A stretch of DNA of 64,000 nt from Flavobacterium sp. UBA7680. Lineage in GTDB: Bacteria; Bacteroidota; Bacteroidia; Flavobacteriales; Flavobacteriaceae. This document shows positions 1 to 7,586 of the stretch, piece after piece; the first letter of the stretch is position 1, and each line of letters opens with the position of its first letter. A program made the translations under genes and the position numbers. Below the pieces are notes generated by a model. It worked only from the letters and a program-made list of their open reading frames with translations. It was not told the DNA's origin and searched no databases. The DNA is taken from assembly GCF_002482975.1 (NCBI RefSeq), contig NZ_DLHA01000019.1:484394-548393 (forward strand). Direction: 5' to 3'.

Positions 1-420
1 GATAAAAACAAACCTTACGATCAGGAAGTTTTAAAAAAGCAACTGGCATATATTAATACAAATGTTTATTTAAGACCTAAAATTTACCGATTTAATGGTT
101 TTGTTTCCTCTGGCCGAATTGGAAATATTGAAAATGATTCTCTTTCTTTAAATATCCTGAAATTTTATCAGGAAACGCTTTCTGAAGTTAATTCATCTGA
201 ATCTGGATGGCTTTCAAATCAAAAAAAATTACAAACTTATTTAGATGAAAACCTGGTTGATCCTGAAAGTACAGCGGATAATTTTAGAGTTTTAACAACT
301 CCTAAAGGTAAAAAGCTGGCAAAAAATCTTGTTCCGTGGAATCAGATTTACGAACGATATAATAATTTGATTAAATCTGGAGAAGTTATTATTAAACAGA
401 TTGATGAAGAAAGAGTATGA
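1..420 (+). CDS. C-terminal part of an unknown protein (5' end outside window)
   Basis: An open frame enters from the left edge and ends at TGA 418-420, giving 139 residues without a start. The visible part is charged and hydrophilic, with no membrane segment. It ends in a Lys/Glu-rich tail, and a strong terminator follows 30 bases later. I do not recognise the family. The stretch reading LTTPKGKKLAKNLVPWNQIY looks like an ordinary folded-protein segment and codon use is like the neighbours. It must be a real gene end because the frame stays open for 420 bases of AT-rich DNA and is followed by a terminator. Confidence 0.75.
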   Translation, partial: DKNKPYDQEVLKKQLAYINTNVYLRPKIYRFNGFVSSGRIGNIENDSLSLNILKFYQETLSEVNSSESGWLSNQKKLQTYLDENLVDPESTADNFRVLTTPKGKKLAKNLVPWNQIYERYNNLIKSGEVIIKQIDEERV

Positions 421-450
421 TTTGAAATAAAATTATAATAATTGAATAAA

Positions 451-480
451 AAAATGCCAGTTTTCGACTGGCATTTTTTT
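451..480 (+). terminator. Rho-independent terminator of the first gene
   Basis: An 11-bp stem (451-461 with 467-477, core ATGCCAGT/ACTGGCAT) closes a 5-base loop and runs into a T tract ending at 480. The A run on the left means it may also stop transcripts arriving on the minus strand from the GNAT gene. Confidence 0.85.
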
Positions 481-493
481 ATTTTATCTACAG

Positions 494-600
494 TTTGTCA
501 TTTCGACGAAGGAGAAATCGCACTAGAAATTCCGCACAGATAATCTCCAATCTTTGTCGATTTACGAGTGCGATTTCTCCTTTCAGTCGAAATGACAAAA
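494..600. repeat. Palindromic intergenic repeat, 'TCGACTGAAAGGAGAAATCGCAC' family
   Basis: Two arms face each other: TTTGTCATTTCGAC followed by GAAGGAGAAATCGCACT on the left, and the near-perfect complement on the right (about 566-600). The right half (541-600) recurs in reverse orientation at 53872-53932 with only a few mismatches. This is a dispersed repeat that would fold into a long hairpin as RNA. Confidence 0.8.
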
Positions 601-609
601 TGCTGAAAA

Positions 610-1113
610 TTACTTTGATATCTGTTTCCCCATCACATAATCCTCCATTAAATAACCATTCCCTATTTCAATATCAACTGTTTCCTTGATTTCAAAACCT
701 AGTTTTTTATAGAAATTTAATGCCGTATTAAAACGGTTCACATTTAATAAAAGAGCTTTCGAATTGCTTTCTAAGGCTAATTTTTCAATCGATTCAAAAA
801 CTATTTTCCCGTAACCTTTTCCTTGTGTTTCTGGCAGAAGATAAATTTTATGAATTTTGGTTATAGCTTCATTTTTATAATTATGCTCAATTCCGATAAA
901 TCCAATTGTAGATTGGGAATCAGAAATTAGATAAAATAATTGTTCTTTATTCTCGATTTGCTTTGATAAAGCCTCCTCAGAATAAAATAAACCTAACATA
1001 TAATCTAATTGCGTTTGAGATAAAATTTCGCCGTAAGTAATTGGCCAAGTAATATTTGTGATTTCCTGAATTATTTTAATATCACTTAAACCTGCTTCTG
1101 AAATGGTAATCAT
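610..1113 (-). CDS. GNAT-family N-acetyltransferase
   Basis: A 167-aa single-domain GNAT protein. The acetyl-CoA pyrophosphate-binding loop (Q/R-x-x-G-x-G/A) is visible as QGKGYG around residue 95, followed by the family's helix and the late motif NVNRFNTALNFYKKLGFE. The substrate cannot be told from sequence and could be a small amine or a protein N-terminus. I chose the ATG at 1113 because the longer reading frame to 1230 would run into the end of guaC. From 1113 the gene starts 20 bases after the guaC stop, so the two are probably cotranscribed. Confidence 0.85.
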   Translation of the reverse strand: MITISEAGLSDIKIIQEITNITWPITYGEILSQTQLDYMLGLFYSEEALSKQIENKEQLFYLISDSQSTIGFIGIEHNYKNEAITKIHKIYLLPETQGKGYGKIVFESIEKLALESNSKALLLNVNRFNTALNFYKKLGFEIKETVDIEIGNGYLMEDYVMGKQISK

Positions 1114-1133
1114 ATTATATTCTAAAAGTATTT

Positions 1134-2174
1134 TTAATTTGTAAAAACCTGATTTTCTTGTTCGCTTACGCGGATGAAAGTTGTTCGTTTCGTAAGTTCT
1201 TTCAATTTTGACGCACCAACATACGTACAAGTGCTTCGTAATCCGCCTAAAATGTCTAAAACTGTAGCAATAACATTTCCTTTAAACGGAACTTTTACTG
1301 TTTTTCCTTCGCTTGCTCTGTATTCTGCAACGCCTCCAACATGTTTTTCCATTGCCGTTGCTGAACTCATTCCGTAGAATTGTTTGAATTTTTCGCCGTT
1401 TATTTCGATCAGTTCTCCTCCGCTTTCAGTATGTCCTGCAAGCATTCCGCCTAACATTACAAAATCAGAACCTGCTCCAAAAGCTTTTGCAACGTCACCC
1501 GGAGTTGAACAGCCGCCATCACTTATAATATGACCGCCTAAACCGTGCGCTGCGTCGGCACATTCGATAATGGCAGAAAGCTGCGGATAACCTACGCCTG
1601 TTTTTACACGTGTTGTGCAGACAGAACCCGGTCCAATTCCGACTTTTACGATATCGGCACCAGCTAAAAGTAATTCTTCGACCATTTCGCCCGTTACGAC
1701 GTTTCCGGCAATAATTACTTTATCTGGATATTGTTTTCGGGTTTGTTTTAAAAACTGAACAAAGTGTTCTGAATAGCCGTTGGCAACATCAATACAAATA
1801 AATCGCAACAACGGATTTGCTGTAATAACTTTACCGATTTTATCAAAATCTTCTTTTCCGGTTCCGGTACTTATAGCGATATAATCATAGAAATCAGGCG
1901 TTACATTTTTCAAAAAGTTATTCCATTCTTCTAAAGTGTAATGTTTGTGAATGGCGGTAAAAAGTTTTTCTTTTGCCAAAACCTGAGCCATTTCAAAAGT
2001 ACCGACGGTATCCATATTGGCCGCCATTATCGGGATTCCTGTCCAATCTGAAGTGCTGTGTAAAAACTTAAAATTTCGTTCTAATGAAACTTCAGATCTA
2101 CTTTTGAGCGTTGATCTTTTTGGGCGAATCATTACGTCTTTAAATCCTAATTTCAGATCGGTTTCTATTCTCAT
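1134..2174 (-). CDS. guaC: GMP reductase
   Basis: Reduces GMP to IMP with NADPH and release of ammonia, returning guanine nucleotides to the purine interconversion pool in the cytoplasm. The 346-aa length matches the family. The catalytic loop GPGSVCTTR carries the nucleophilic cysteine at residue 186, the same number as in the E. coli enzyme, and the IMP-binding part SDGGCSTPGDVAKAFGAG follows near residue 219. No CBS pair is present, which separates it from IMP dehydrogenase. A TATCTTTG -7 box lies at 2198-2205 on the minus strand, 23 bases before the ATG. It is probably followed by the GNAT gene in one transcript. Confidence 0.95.
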   Translation of the reverse strand: MRIETDLKLGFKDVMIRPKRSTLKSRSEVSLERNFKFLHSTSDWTGIPIMAANMDTVGTFEMAQVLAKEKLFTAIHKHYTLEEWNNFLKNVTPDFYDYIAISTGTGKEDFDKIGKVITANPLLRFICIDVANGYSEHFVQFLKQTRKQYPDKVIIAGNVVTGEMVEELLLAGADIVKVGIGPGSVCTTRVKTGVGYPQLSAIIECADAAHGLGGHIISDGGCSTPGDVAKAFGAGSDFVMLGGMLAGHTESGGELIEINGEKFKQFYGMSSATAMEKHVGGVAEYRASEGKTVKVPFKGNVIATVLDILGGLRSTCTYVGASKLKELTKRTTFIRVSEQENQVFTN

Positions 2175-2197
2175 GGCTTTGAATTTTGGGTTACTTT

Positions 2198-2205
2198 CAA
2201 AGATA
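2198..2205 (-). promoter_or_regulatory. Putative Bacteroidetes -7 box for guaC
   Basis: On the minus strand it reads TATCTTTG, an exact TAnnTTTG match, placed 24-31 bases before the guaC start. I saw no clear -33 TTG at the usual distance. Confidence 0.5.
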
Positions 2206-2264
2206 AAGATTTTAGAGTTTAGATTGTTGATTTTAGATTGCTAAACTTTGCGCTTAATTGGCAC

Positions 2265-2330
2265 ACGGATGATACGGATTCGCTTTCGCGAAAGCGCGGA
2301 TTTTACACGGATTTTTTTATTTTTGTTATG
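2265..2330. repeat. Solo copy of the 'ACACGGAT..ATTCGC..GCGAA' palindromic repeat
   Basis: The sequence from CACACGGATGATACGGATTC to ACACGGATTTTTTTA has a central GCTTTCGCGAAAGC palindrome. The same repeat family forms both flanks of the GxxExxY gene near 26.6 and 27.1 kb. Here it stands alone between guaC and miaE. Further downstream in the same gap (2335-2410) are hairpin-forming words such as GTTTCAAGTTTCAC and GAAACTTGAAAC. Confidence 0.7.
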
Positions 2331-2416
2331 TTTTGTTTCAAGTTTCACGTTTGTCACGTTGAGCGAAGTCGAAACGCGCTCCAATGAGAAACCTGAAACT
2401 TGAAACAAAACTAAAA

Positions 2417-3010
2417 CTATCCGTGAATAGTCTCGTTTTTCCCGTAATTTTTAATAATCGATTCTTCAAACTCCAGCCATTCTCTCCAGCGTTTTTCGAC
2501 GTCGATTCCGGTTCCGTATTTTCTTGCGTAGGTGATGAATGTGGTGTAATGTCCGGCTTCGCTTTCCATTAATTCTCTGTAAAAAACAGCTAATTCTTCA
2601 TCTTGAATATTTTCAGATAAGACTTTGAAACGTTCGCAGCTTCTGGCTTCGATCATGGCAGAAAATAATAATCTTTCTACAAGACCAGAAACACGGCTTC
2701 CGTCTCCGCTTTTTTTCATGTATTGGTACAGTTCGTTTACGTATTCGTCTTTACGTTCACGACCTAGTTTTAATCCTCTTTTAATAATGATATTGTGAAC
2801 TTGTTCAAAATGATCGATTTCTTCTTTGGCTAAAGCCAATAAATCTTTTACCAAATCTTGATGCTCAGAGTTATTGGTAATAATTGTAATCGCGTTTGTT
2901 GCTGCTTTTTGCTCGCACCAAGCGTGATCTGTTAAGATTTCTTCTATGTTTTTCTCAACGATATTTACCCATCTTGGGTCGGTTGGCAATTGTAATCTTA
3001 ATACGCCCAT
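2417..3010 (-). CDS. miaE: tRNA-(ms2)io6A37 hydroxylase, diiron monooxygenase
   Basis: Hydroxylates the isopentenyl side chain of the modified adenosine at position 37 of tRNAs reading U-codons. The 197-aa protein shows the ferritin-like diiron ligand pattern: HAWCEQKAA, then KEEIDHFEQVH (ExxH), then MIEARSCERF, then MESEAGHYTTF (ExxH). A longer frame begins with TTG at 3043, but the ATG at 3010 gives MGVLRLQLPTDPRW, the usual family start, so I use it. miaA, which makes the substrate side chain, is at 47.9 kb in this window. Confidence 0.92.
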   Translation of the reverse strand: MGVLRLQLPTDPRWVNIVEKNIEEILTDHAWCEQKAATNAITIITNNSEHQDLVKDLLALAKEEIDHFEQVHNIIIKRGLKLGRERKDEYVNELYQYMKKSGDGSRVSGLVERLLFSAMIEARSCERFKVLSENIQDEELAVFYRELMESEAGHYTTFITYARKYGTGIDVEKRWREWLEFEESIIKNYGKNETIHG

Positions 3011-3172
3011 TGTCTTTTTGTTTTTTTTTGTTTGCTTCGCCAATTCGGCTAAAGCCTCGTGTCAGGTTTCATGTTTCAGGTTCTTTTAGGAACGAAAAAA
3101 GTTTAAAGTCTTAAACTGTCTTTTGAACAGCATAAAACTTTAAACTTGAAACTTTAAACTTGAAACTATTTC

Positions 3173-4447
3173 TTAATATGCAAAAATTGGTCTTTCGCTC
3201 ATTAATTCGTTTACTTGTTCAGCAACTTCTTCGATAACGTCCTCATTTGTATGATCAGTAAGAACTTTATCGATTAAAGCTACGATAGTTTCCATATCTT
3301 TTTCAACTAAACCACGAGTTGTGATTGCAGCTGTTCCAACACGAATTCCTGATGTGATAAATGGTGATTTATCGTCAAATGGAACCATGTTTTTGTTTAC
3401 TGTAATTTCAGCTTTTACTAATGCGTTTTCAGCTTCTTTTCCAGAAATATTTTTATTTCTTAAGTCGATAAGCATCATGTGGTTATCAGTTCCGCCAGAG
3501 ATAATATTGTAACCTCTTTTTACGAAAGCATCAGCCATTGCGTTTGCATTTTTTTGTAATTGCATTGCATATGTAAAGAATTCATCTTTTAATGCTTCAC
3601 CAAAAGCTACAGCTTTAGCAGCGATAATGTGCATTAAAGGTCCACCTTGGTTTCCTGGGAAAACAGCTAAGTCTAATAATGAAGACATCATTCTGATTTC
3701 TCCTTTTGGAGTTTTTAATCCTTGTGGGTTTTCGAAATCTTTCCCCATTAAAATCAAACCTCCACGAGGTCCGCGTAATGTTTTGTGAGTCGTTGTAGAA
3801 ACGATATGACAATGTGGAATTGGATCGTTTAATAATCCTTTTGCAATAAGACCTGCAGGATGAGAAATATCAGCAAATAAGATTGCTCCTACGCTGTCTG
3901 CAATTTTTCTGAAACGCTCAAAATCCATATCGCGAGAATAAGCCGAAGCACCTGCGATGATTAATTTTGGCTGTTCTTTAGTTGCAATTTCCTGAATTTT
4001 ATCATAATCTAAACGACCAGTTTCAGCATCTACACCGTAAAAAACCGGACGGTATAAACGTCCTGAAAAGTTTACAGGAGAACCGTGCGTTAAGTGTCCA
4101 CCGTGAGATAAATCGAAACCTAAAATAGTATCTCCAGGATTTAAACATGCGTGGTAAACAGCAGTATTTGCCTGAGAACCTGAGTGAGGTTGTACGTTTG
4201 CGTATTCAGCACCAAATAATTCTTTAGCTCTGTCAATAGCAATTTGCTCGATAACGTCAACTACTTCGCAACCGCCGTAGTATCTTTTGCCAGGATACCC
4301 CTCAGCATATTTGTTAGTTAAAACAGACCCTGCTGCTTCCATTACCTGATCACTTACAAAATTTTCTGAAGCAATTAGTTCTAATCCGTGAATTTGTCTA
4401 TCTTTTTCTTCTAGAATAAGATCAAAAATTTGTTCGTCGCGTTGCAT
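3173..4447 (-). CDS. glyA: Serine hydroxymethyltransferase
   Basis: Interconverts serine plus tetrahydrofolate with glycine plus 5,10-methylene-THF, the main one-carbon source of the cell. At 424 aa it has normal family length. The PLP lysine lies in VSTTTHKTLRGPRGG at about residue 222, and the family motifs ANVQPHSGSQAN and SGIRVGTAAITTRG are present. The frame extends to 4483, but the ATG at 4447 gives the usual start MQRDEQIFDLI. The gene diverges from fahA across a 109-bp promoter region. Its last bases are followed by TTTCAAGTTT-type intergenic repeat (3055-3170). Confidence 0.96.
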   Translation of the reverse strand: MQRDEQIFDLILEEKDRQIHGLELIASENFVSDQVMEAAGSVLTNKYAEGYPGKRYYGGCEVVDVIEQIAIDRAKELFGAEYANVQPHSGSQANTAVYHACLNPGDTILGFDLSHGGHLTHGSPVNFSGRLYRPVFYGVDAETGRLDYDKIQEIATKEQPKLIIAGASAYSRDMDFERFRKIADSVGAILFADISHPAGLIAKGLLNDPIPHCHIVSTTTHKTLRGPRGGLILMGKDFENPQGLKTPKGEIRMMSSLLDLAVFPGNQGGPLMHIIAAKAVAFGEALKDEFFTYAMQLQKNANAMADAFVKRGYNIISGGTDNHMMLIDLRNKNISGKEAENALVKAEITVNKNMVPFDDKSPFITSGIRVGTAAITTRGLVEKDMETIVALIDKVLTDHTNEDVIEEVAEQVNELMSERPIFAY

Positions 4448-4472
4448 TTCTTCGTTTTTCGTTAATTTCCTG

Positions 4473-4521
4473 CAAAAATACAAAAAAACGTTTGTGATAC
4501 TGTTAGATTATGATATATTTG
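4473..4521. promoter_or_regulatory. Divergent promoters of glyA (-) and fahA (+)
   Basis: Plus strand: TTTG at 4491-4494, a 19-base spacer, then TATATTTG at 4514-4521, matching the Bacteroidetes consensus TTG-N17-23-TAnnTTTG, 35 bases before the fahA ATG. Minus strand: TATTTTTG at 4473-4480, 26 bases before the glyA ATG, without an obvious -33 element. Confidence 0.65.
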
Positions 4522-4556
4522 ACATGTAATTTTTCAACAAATAATTAACATCTAAC

Positions 4557-5840
4557 ATGCCAATAACCGCCAACGATACTAAAAGAAAATCATGGTTAGA
4601 AGTACCAGAAAATAGCGACTTCCCTATTCAAAATATCCCTTTCGGTGTATTTCTTACCAAAGAAAATGTCGTTACTGTAGGAACTAGAATTGGCGATTAC
4701 GCTATAGATTTAGGGGCTTTACAACAATTAAACTATTTTGAAGGAATAGATTTAACCGATGATATGTTTATGCAGGACACGCTTAATGATTTTATTTCTG
4801 ATGGAAAAAAAACATGGCGTTTGGTTCGAAATCGTATCGCTGATATTTTCGACGAAACCAATCCTCAGCTAAGAGATTCAACAAAAGACCGCGATATTGT
4901 TATTTTTAATATCGACGATGTCGAGATGCAATTGCCTGTTTTAATTGGTGATTATACTGATTTCTATTCAAGTAAAGAACACGCTACAAACGTAGGTAAA
5001 ATGTTCCGCGACCCAGAGAATGCGTTACTTCCAAACTGGTTACATATTCCGGTTGGATATCACGGAAGAAGTTCTACAATTGTTCCGTCTGGAATTCCGG
5101 TTCACAGACCAATGGGACAAACGATGCCTGCTGGTGGAGACTATCCTGTTTTTGGACCGTCTCGTTTAGTAGATTTTGAACTTGAAACTGCATTTATTAC
5201 TACTGATGTGAATATTATGGGGGAAAATATCCCAACGTATGAAGCAGAAGATTATATTTTCGGGATGGTTTTATTGAATGACTGGAGCGCACGCGATATC
5301 CAAAAATGGGAATATGTGCCTCTTGGACCATTCTTAGCAAAAAACTTTGCAACGTCAATTTCTCCGTGGATTGTAACTATGGATGCTTTGGAACCTTTTA
5401 GAACTAAAGGCCCTAAACAAGATCCGTCACCGCTTCCGTATTTACAAACAAAAGGAAAAAAAGCTTTTGATATTCATTTAGAAGTTTCAATTAAACCTGA
5501 AGAGGCTGAAGAAACTGTAGTTTCAAAATCTAATTTTAAATACTTATACTGGTCAATGAGTCAGCAATTAGCGCATCATACTTCAAACGGATGCCGCGTA
5601 AATTCTGGTGATATGATGGGATCTGGAACTATTTCGGGGCCAACTCCTGATAGTTTTGGTTCGATGTTAGAATTGACTTGGGGCGGAAAAAATCCGCTTA
5701 CCTTAAAAGATGGAACTGAACGTAAGTTTATTGAAGATAATGATACTGTAATTATTAGAGGTTTCTGTGAAAATACTGAAGTAAGAATTGGTTTTGGAGA
5801 AGTTTCTAGTCAATTGTTACCTCCCTTTATTAAACAATGA
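4557..5840 (+). CDS. fahA: Fumarylacetoacetase
   Basis: Last step of tyrosine and homogentisate catabolism: splits fumarylacetoacetate into fumarate and acetoacetate. The 427-aa length matches the family. An N-terminal SH3-like part (about residues 15-120) precedes the metal-binding FAH domain. Signature stretches are IGDYTDFYSSKEHATNVG, PVGYHGRSSTIV and LLNDWSARDIQKWEYVPLG, the last carrying metal and substrate ligands. It stands alone between a consensus promoter (4491-4521) and a strong terminator (5875-5905). No other tyrosine-degradation gene is in view. Confidence 0.95.
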   Translation: MPITANDTKRKSWLEVPENSDFPIQNIPFGVFLTKENVVTVGTRIGDYAIDLGALQQLNYFEGIDLTDDMFMQDTLNDFISDGKKTWRLVRNRIADIFDETNPQLRDSTKDRDIVIFNIDDVEMQLPVLIGDYTDFYSSKEHATNVGKMFRDPENALLPNWLHIPVGYHGRSSTIVPSGIPVHRPMGQTMPAGGDYPVFGPSRLVDFELETAFITTDVNIMGENIPTYEAEDYIFGMVLLNDWSARDIQKWEYVPLGPFLAKNFATSISPWIVTMDALEPFRTKGPKQDPSPLPYLQTKGKKAFDIHLEVSIKPEEAEETVVSKSNFKYLYWSMSQQLAHHTSNGCRVNSGDMMGSGTISGPTPDSFGSMLELTWGGKNPLTLKDGTERKFIEDNDTVIIRGFCENTEVRIGFGEVSSQLLPPFIKQ

Positions 5841-5874
5841 AGAGCAGATAAATTATCTGAAGAGATATAGAAAT

Positions 5875-5905
5875 AAAAAACCTTGGCTCTCACCAAGGTT
5901 TTTTT
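5875..5905 (+). terminator. Terminator of fahA
   Basis: A 12-bp stem, AAAAAACCTTGG (5875-5886) with CCAAGGTTTTTT (5893-5904), closes a 6-base loop and ends in T residues. Confidence 0.85.
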
Positions 5906-6357
5906 ATGTTTTTTTGCCACAGATTAAAAGCATTAGAAATGATTTTTTTTACAGTTTATCTCATTTCACTTTTAAGTTTGGCTTATTTTGAATGTTCTGA
6001 ATCTCGCAAAGTCGCTAAGACGCAAAGTTTTTTTTAGTTACCTCCAGTTTTAACTGGAGGTGTTTATATTATACAAGAAAAAAGGCTTTAGCCAAAAAAC
6101 GATTTTGGCTAAAGCCCTTAATGGTTACTTTATTTTTCCTCCAGTTAAAACTGGAGGCTATTTAACAAATCTAAACTTAAAACTTTGCGGGCTTCGACTT
6201 CGCTCAGCCTGGCAAACGTATAAAAAACTTTGCGCCTTCGCGACTTTGCGAGATTAAATCTGCATATGATACTTTGACGAAAATCTTTGCGGGGCTTCGA
6301 CTTCGCTCAGCCTGACAAAATAAAACTCAGTGCCTTTGAGCCTTTGTGGCAAAAAAA
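5906..6357. repeat. Gene-free stretch built from several palindromic repeat families
   Basis: No credible gene lies between fahA and aguA. In order: CTCGCAAAGTCGCTAAGACG words (about 6003-6027); a nested palindrome at 6041-6157; GGGCTTCGACTTCGCTCAGC twice (about 6190 and 6293); and GCCTTTGAGCCTTTGTGGCA (about 6331-6350). The nested palindrome has outer units CCTCCAGTTTTAACTGGAGG (6041-6060) and CCTCCAGTTAAAACTGGAGG (6138-6157). They enclose a 14-bp stem, 6084-6097 with 6103-6116, core GGCTTTAGCC. Short open frames here are repeat translations. Confidence 0.75.
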
Positions 6358-7398
6358 TTATGCCGGAATCTGCTGGCTTAAGCAATGTAATGTTCCGAAT
6401 CCCCAGATAAAATCAATACAGCTAATTCCGATTACTTCTCTGTCAGGGAAACATTCTGAAAGTATATTTAAAGCTACGCGATCGTTGCTGTCATTAAATG
6501 TTGGAACTAAAACGCAATTATTTAAAATTAAGAAATTAGCATAACTTGCCGGTAATCTTAAATCTTCAAAATCGACACGTTTTGGCATTGGTAACGCTAC
6601 AATAACCGGAGATTTTCCGTTTTCTAGTTTTGCGTTTTGCAAACGTTTCAAATTATCCTGTAAAGGTTTATAGTTTGAATCGTTTTTATCTGTTTCTACA
6701 ATGGTTACGATTGTGTCTTCATTTACAAATCGGCATAAATCGTCGATGTGTCCGTGTGTATCATCACCTTCTATTCCGTCTCCAAGCCAGATAACATTGG
6801 TAACTCCCAGATATTCTTTAAAAACAGCTTCGTAATCTTCTTTGGTAAAGCCTTGATTTCTAACTTGAATTGTTGGATGCATTAAACATTCTTCAGAAGT
6901 CAATAAAGTTCCTTTTCCGTTTACATCAATTGCGCCGCCTTCCACAATTACTGGTTTTCCTTTGTATGTAACCTGAGTTAACGGAACGGCAATAAAATCG
7001 GCAACTTTACCCGGAACAAATTTATCTAATTGATAGTTTTTATATTTTGCCCAACCGTTAAAGTTGAAATTCAAAGCTTCTCTTTTTGAACCATTTTTTA
7101 CAATAATCGGCCCAGAATCACGCATCCAGCTTCTGTTGGTTTTATGAATTATATAGGAAACGTTTTTAAGGTTAACACGAGCTCTTTCAAGCATTTCGGC
7201 TACTTTTTCTTTTAGCTTTTCATCGGCTACGACCAAAAAAACGGTTTCAAAAGCGGCTACTTTTTTAATAAATTCTACAAAAGCCCATTGAACTGCTTCA
7301 TATTTTCCCGGCCAGTCGTTACCGTTATGCGGAAAACATAATACAATTCCTTGTTGTTTTTCCCACTCTGCTGGAAATCTTCTATTATTTGCTGCCAT
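6358..7398 (-). CDS. aguA: Agmatine deiminase (Porphyromonas-type peptidylarginine deiminase family)
   Basis: Hydrolyses agmatine to N-carbamoylputrescine and ammonia, the first step from agmatine to putrescine. The 346-aa protein carries the guanidine-modifying-enzyme active site: WMRDSGP (Asp94), EGG (Glu153), DTHGHIDD (His215/His217) and the C-terminal nucleophile in GFGTLHCLSQQ (Cys339). No signal peptide or C-terminal sorting domain is present, so it is the cytoplasmic agmatine enzyme and not a secreted protein deiminase. The matching amidase, aguB, is 1.8 kb away across a divergent lipoprotein gene. A -7 box TATCTTTG lies at 7425-7432 on the minus strand. Confidence 0.92.
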   Translation of the reverse strand: MAANNRRFPAEWEKQQGIVLCFPHNGNDWPGKYEAVQWAFVEFIKKVAAFETVFLVVADEKLKEKVAEMLERARVNLKNVSYIIHKTNRSWMRDSGPIIVKNGSKREALNFNFNGWAKYKNYQLDKFVPGKVADFIAVPLTQVTYKGKPVIVEGGAIDVNGKGTLLTSEECLMHPTIQVRNQGFTKEDYEAVFKEYLGVTNVIWLGDGIEGDDTHGHIDDLCRFVNEDTIVTIVETDKNDSNYKPLQDNLKRLQNAKLENGKSPVIVALPMPKRVDFEDLRLPASYANFLILNNCVLVPTFNDSNDRVALNILSECFPDREVIGISCIDFIWGFGTLHCLSQQIPA

Positions 7399-7424
7399 AA
7401 AAGGTTCTAATTTTTAAAAGTGTA

Positions 7425-7564
7425 CAAAGATAAGCATTCGTTAGGATTTTAAAACATCTGAATAAAAATCATCTGTTATTTCACAAATAATATCTTCCAA
7501 AATTTAAGTTAAAGATTAAATAATGAAGGCTTAATATTCGACCGGGATTGGCTAATTACTTTTG
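7425..7564. promoter_or_regulatory. Divergent -7 boxes for aguA (-) and the lipoprotein gene (+)
   Basis: Minus strand TATCTTTG at 7425-7432 precedes aguA (start 7398). Plus strand TACTTTTG at 7557-7564 precedes the lipoprotein start at 7587 by 22 bases. Both match TAnnTTTG. -33 elements are not clear. Confidence 0.5.
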
Positions 7565-7586
7565 GCAAAAACTAAAACACTAACAA

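Noticed and set aside
495..689. 64-residue frame beginning MSFRRRRNRTRNS
   Set aside because: It is a translation of the palindromic repeat and then of antisense GNAT sequence.
610..1230. 206-aa version of the first GNAT gene
   Set aside because: The extra 39 residues come from antisense-free overlap with the end of guaC and lack family similarity; ATG 1113 is better.
6060..6544. Two open frames in the gap before aguA
   Set aside because: They are made of repeat words (CTCCAGTT, CTTCGACTTCGCTCAGC) and antisense aguA.
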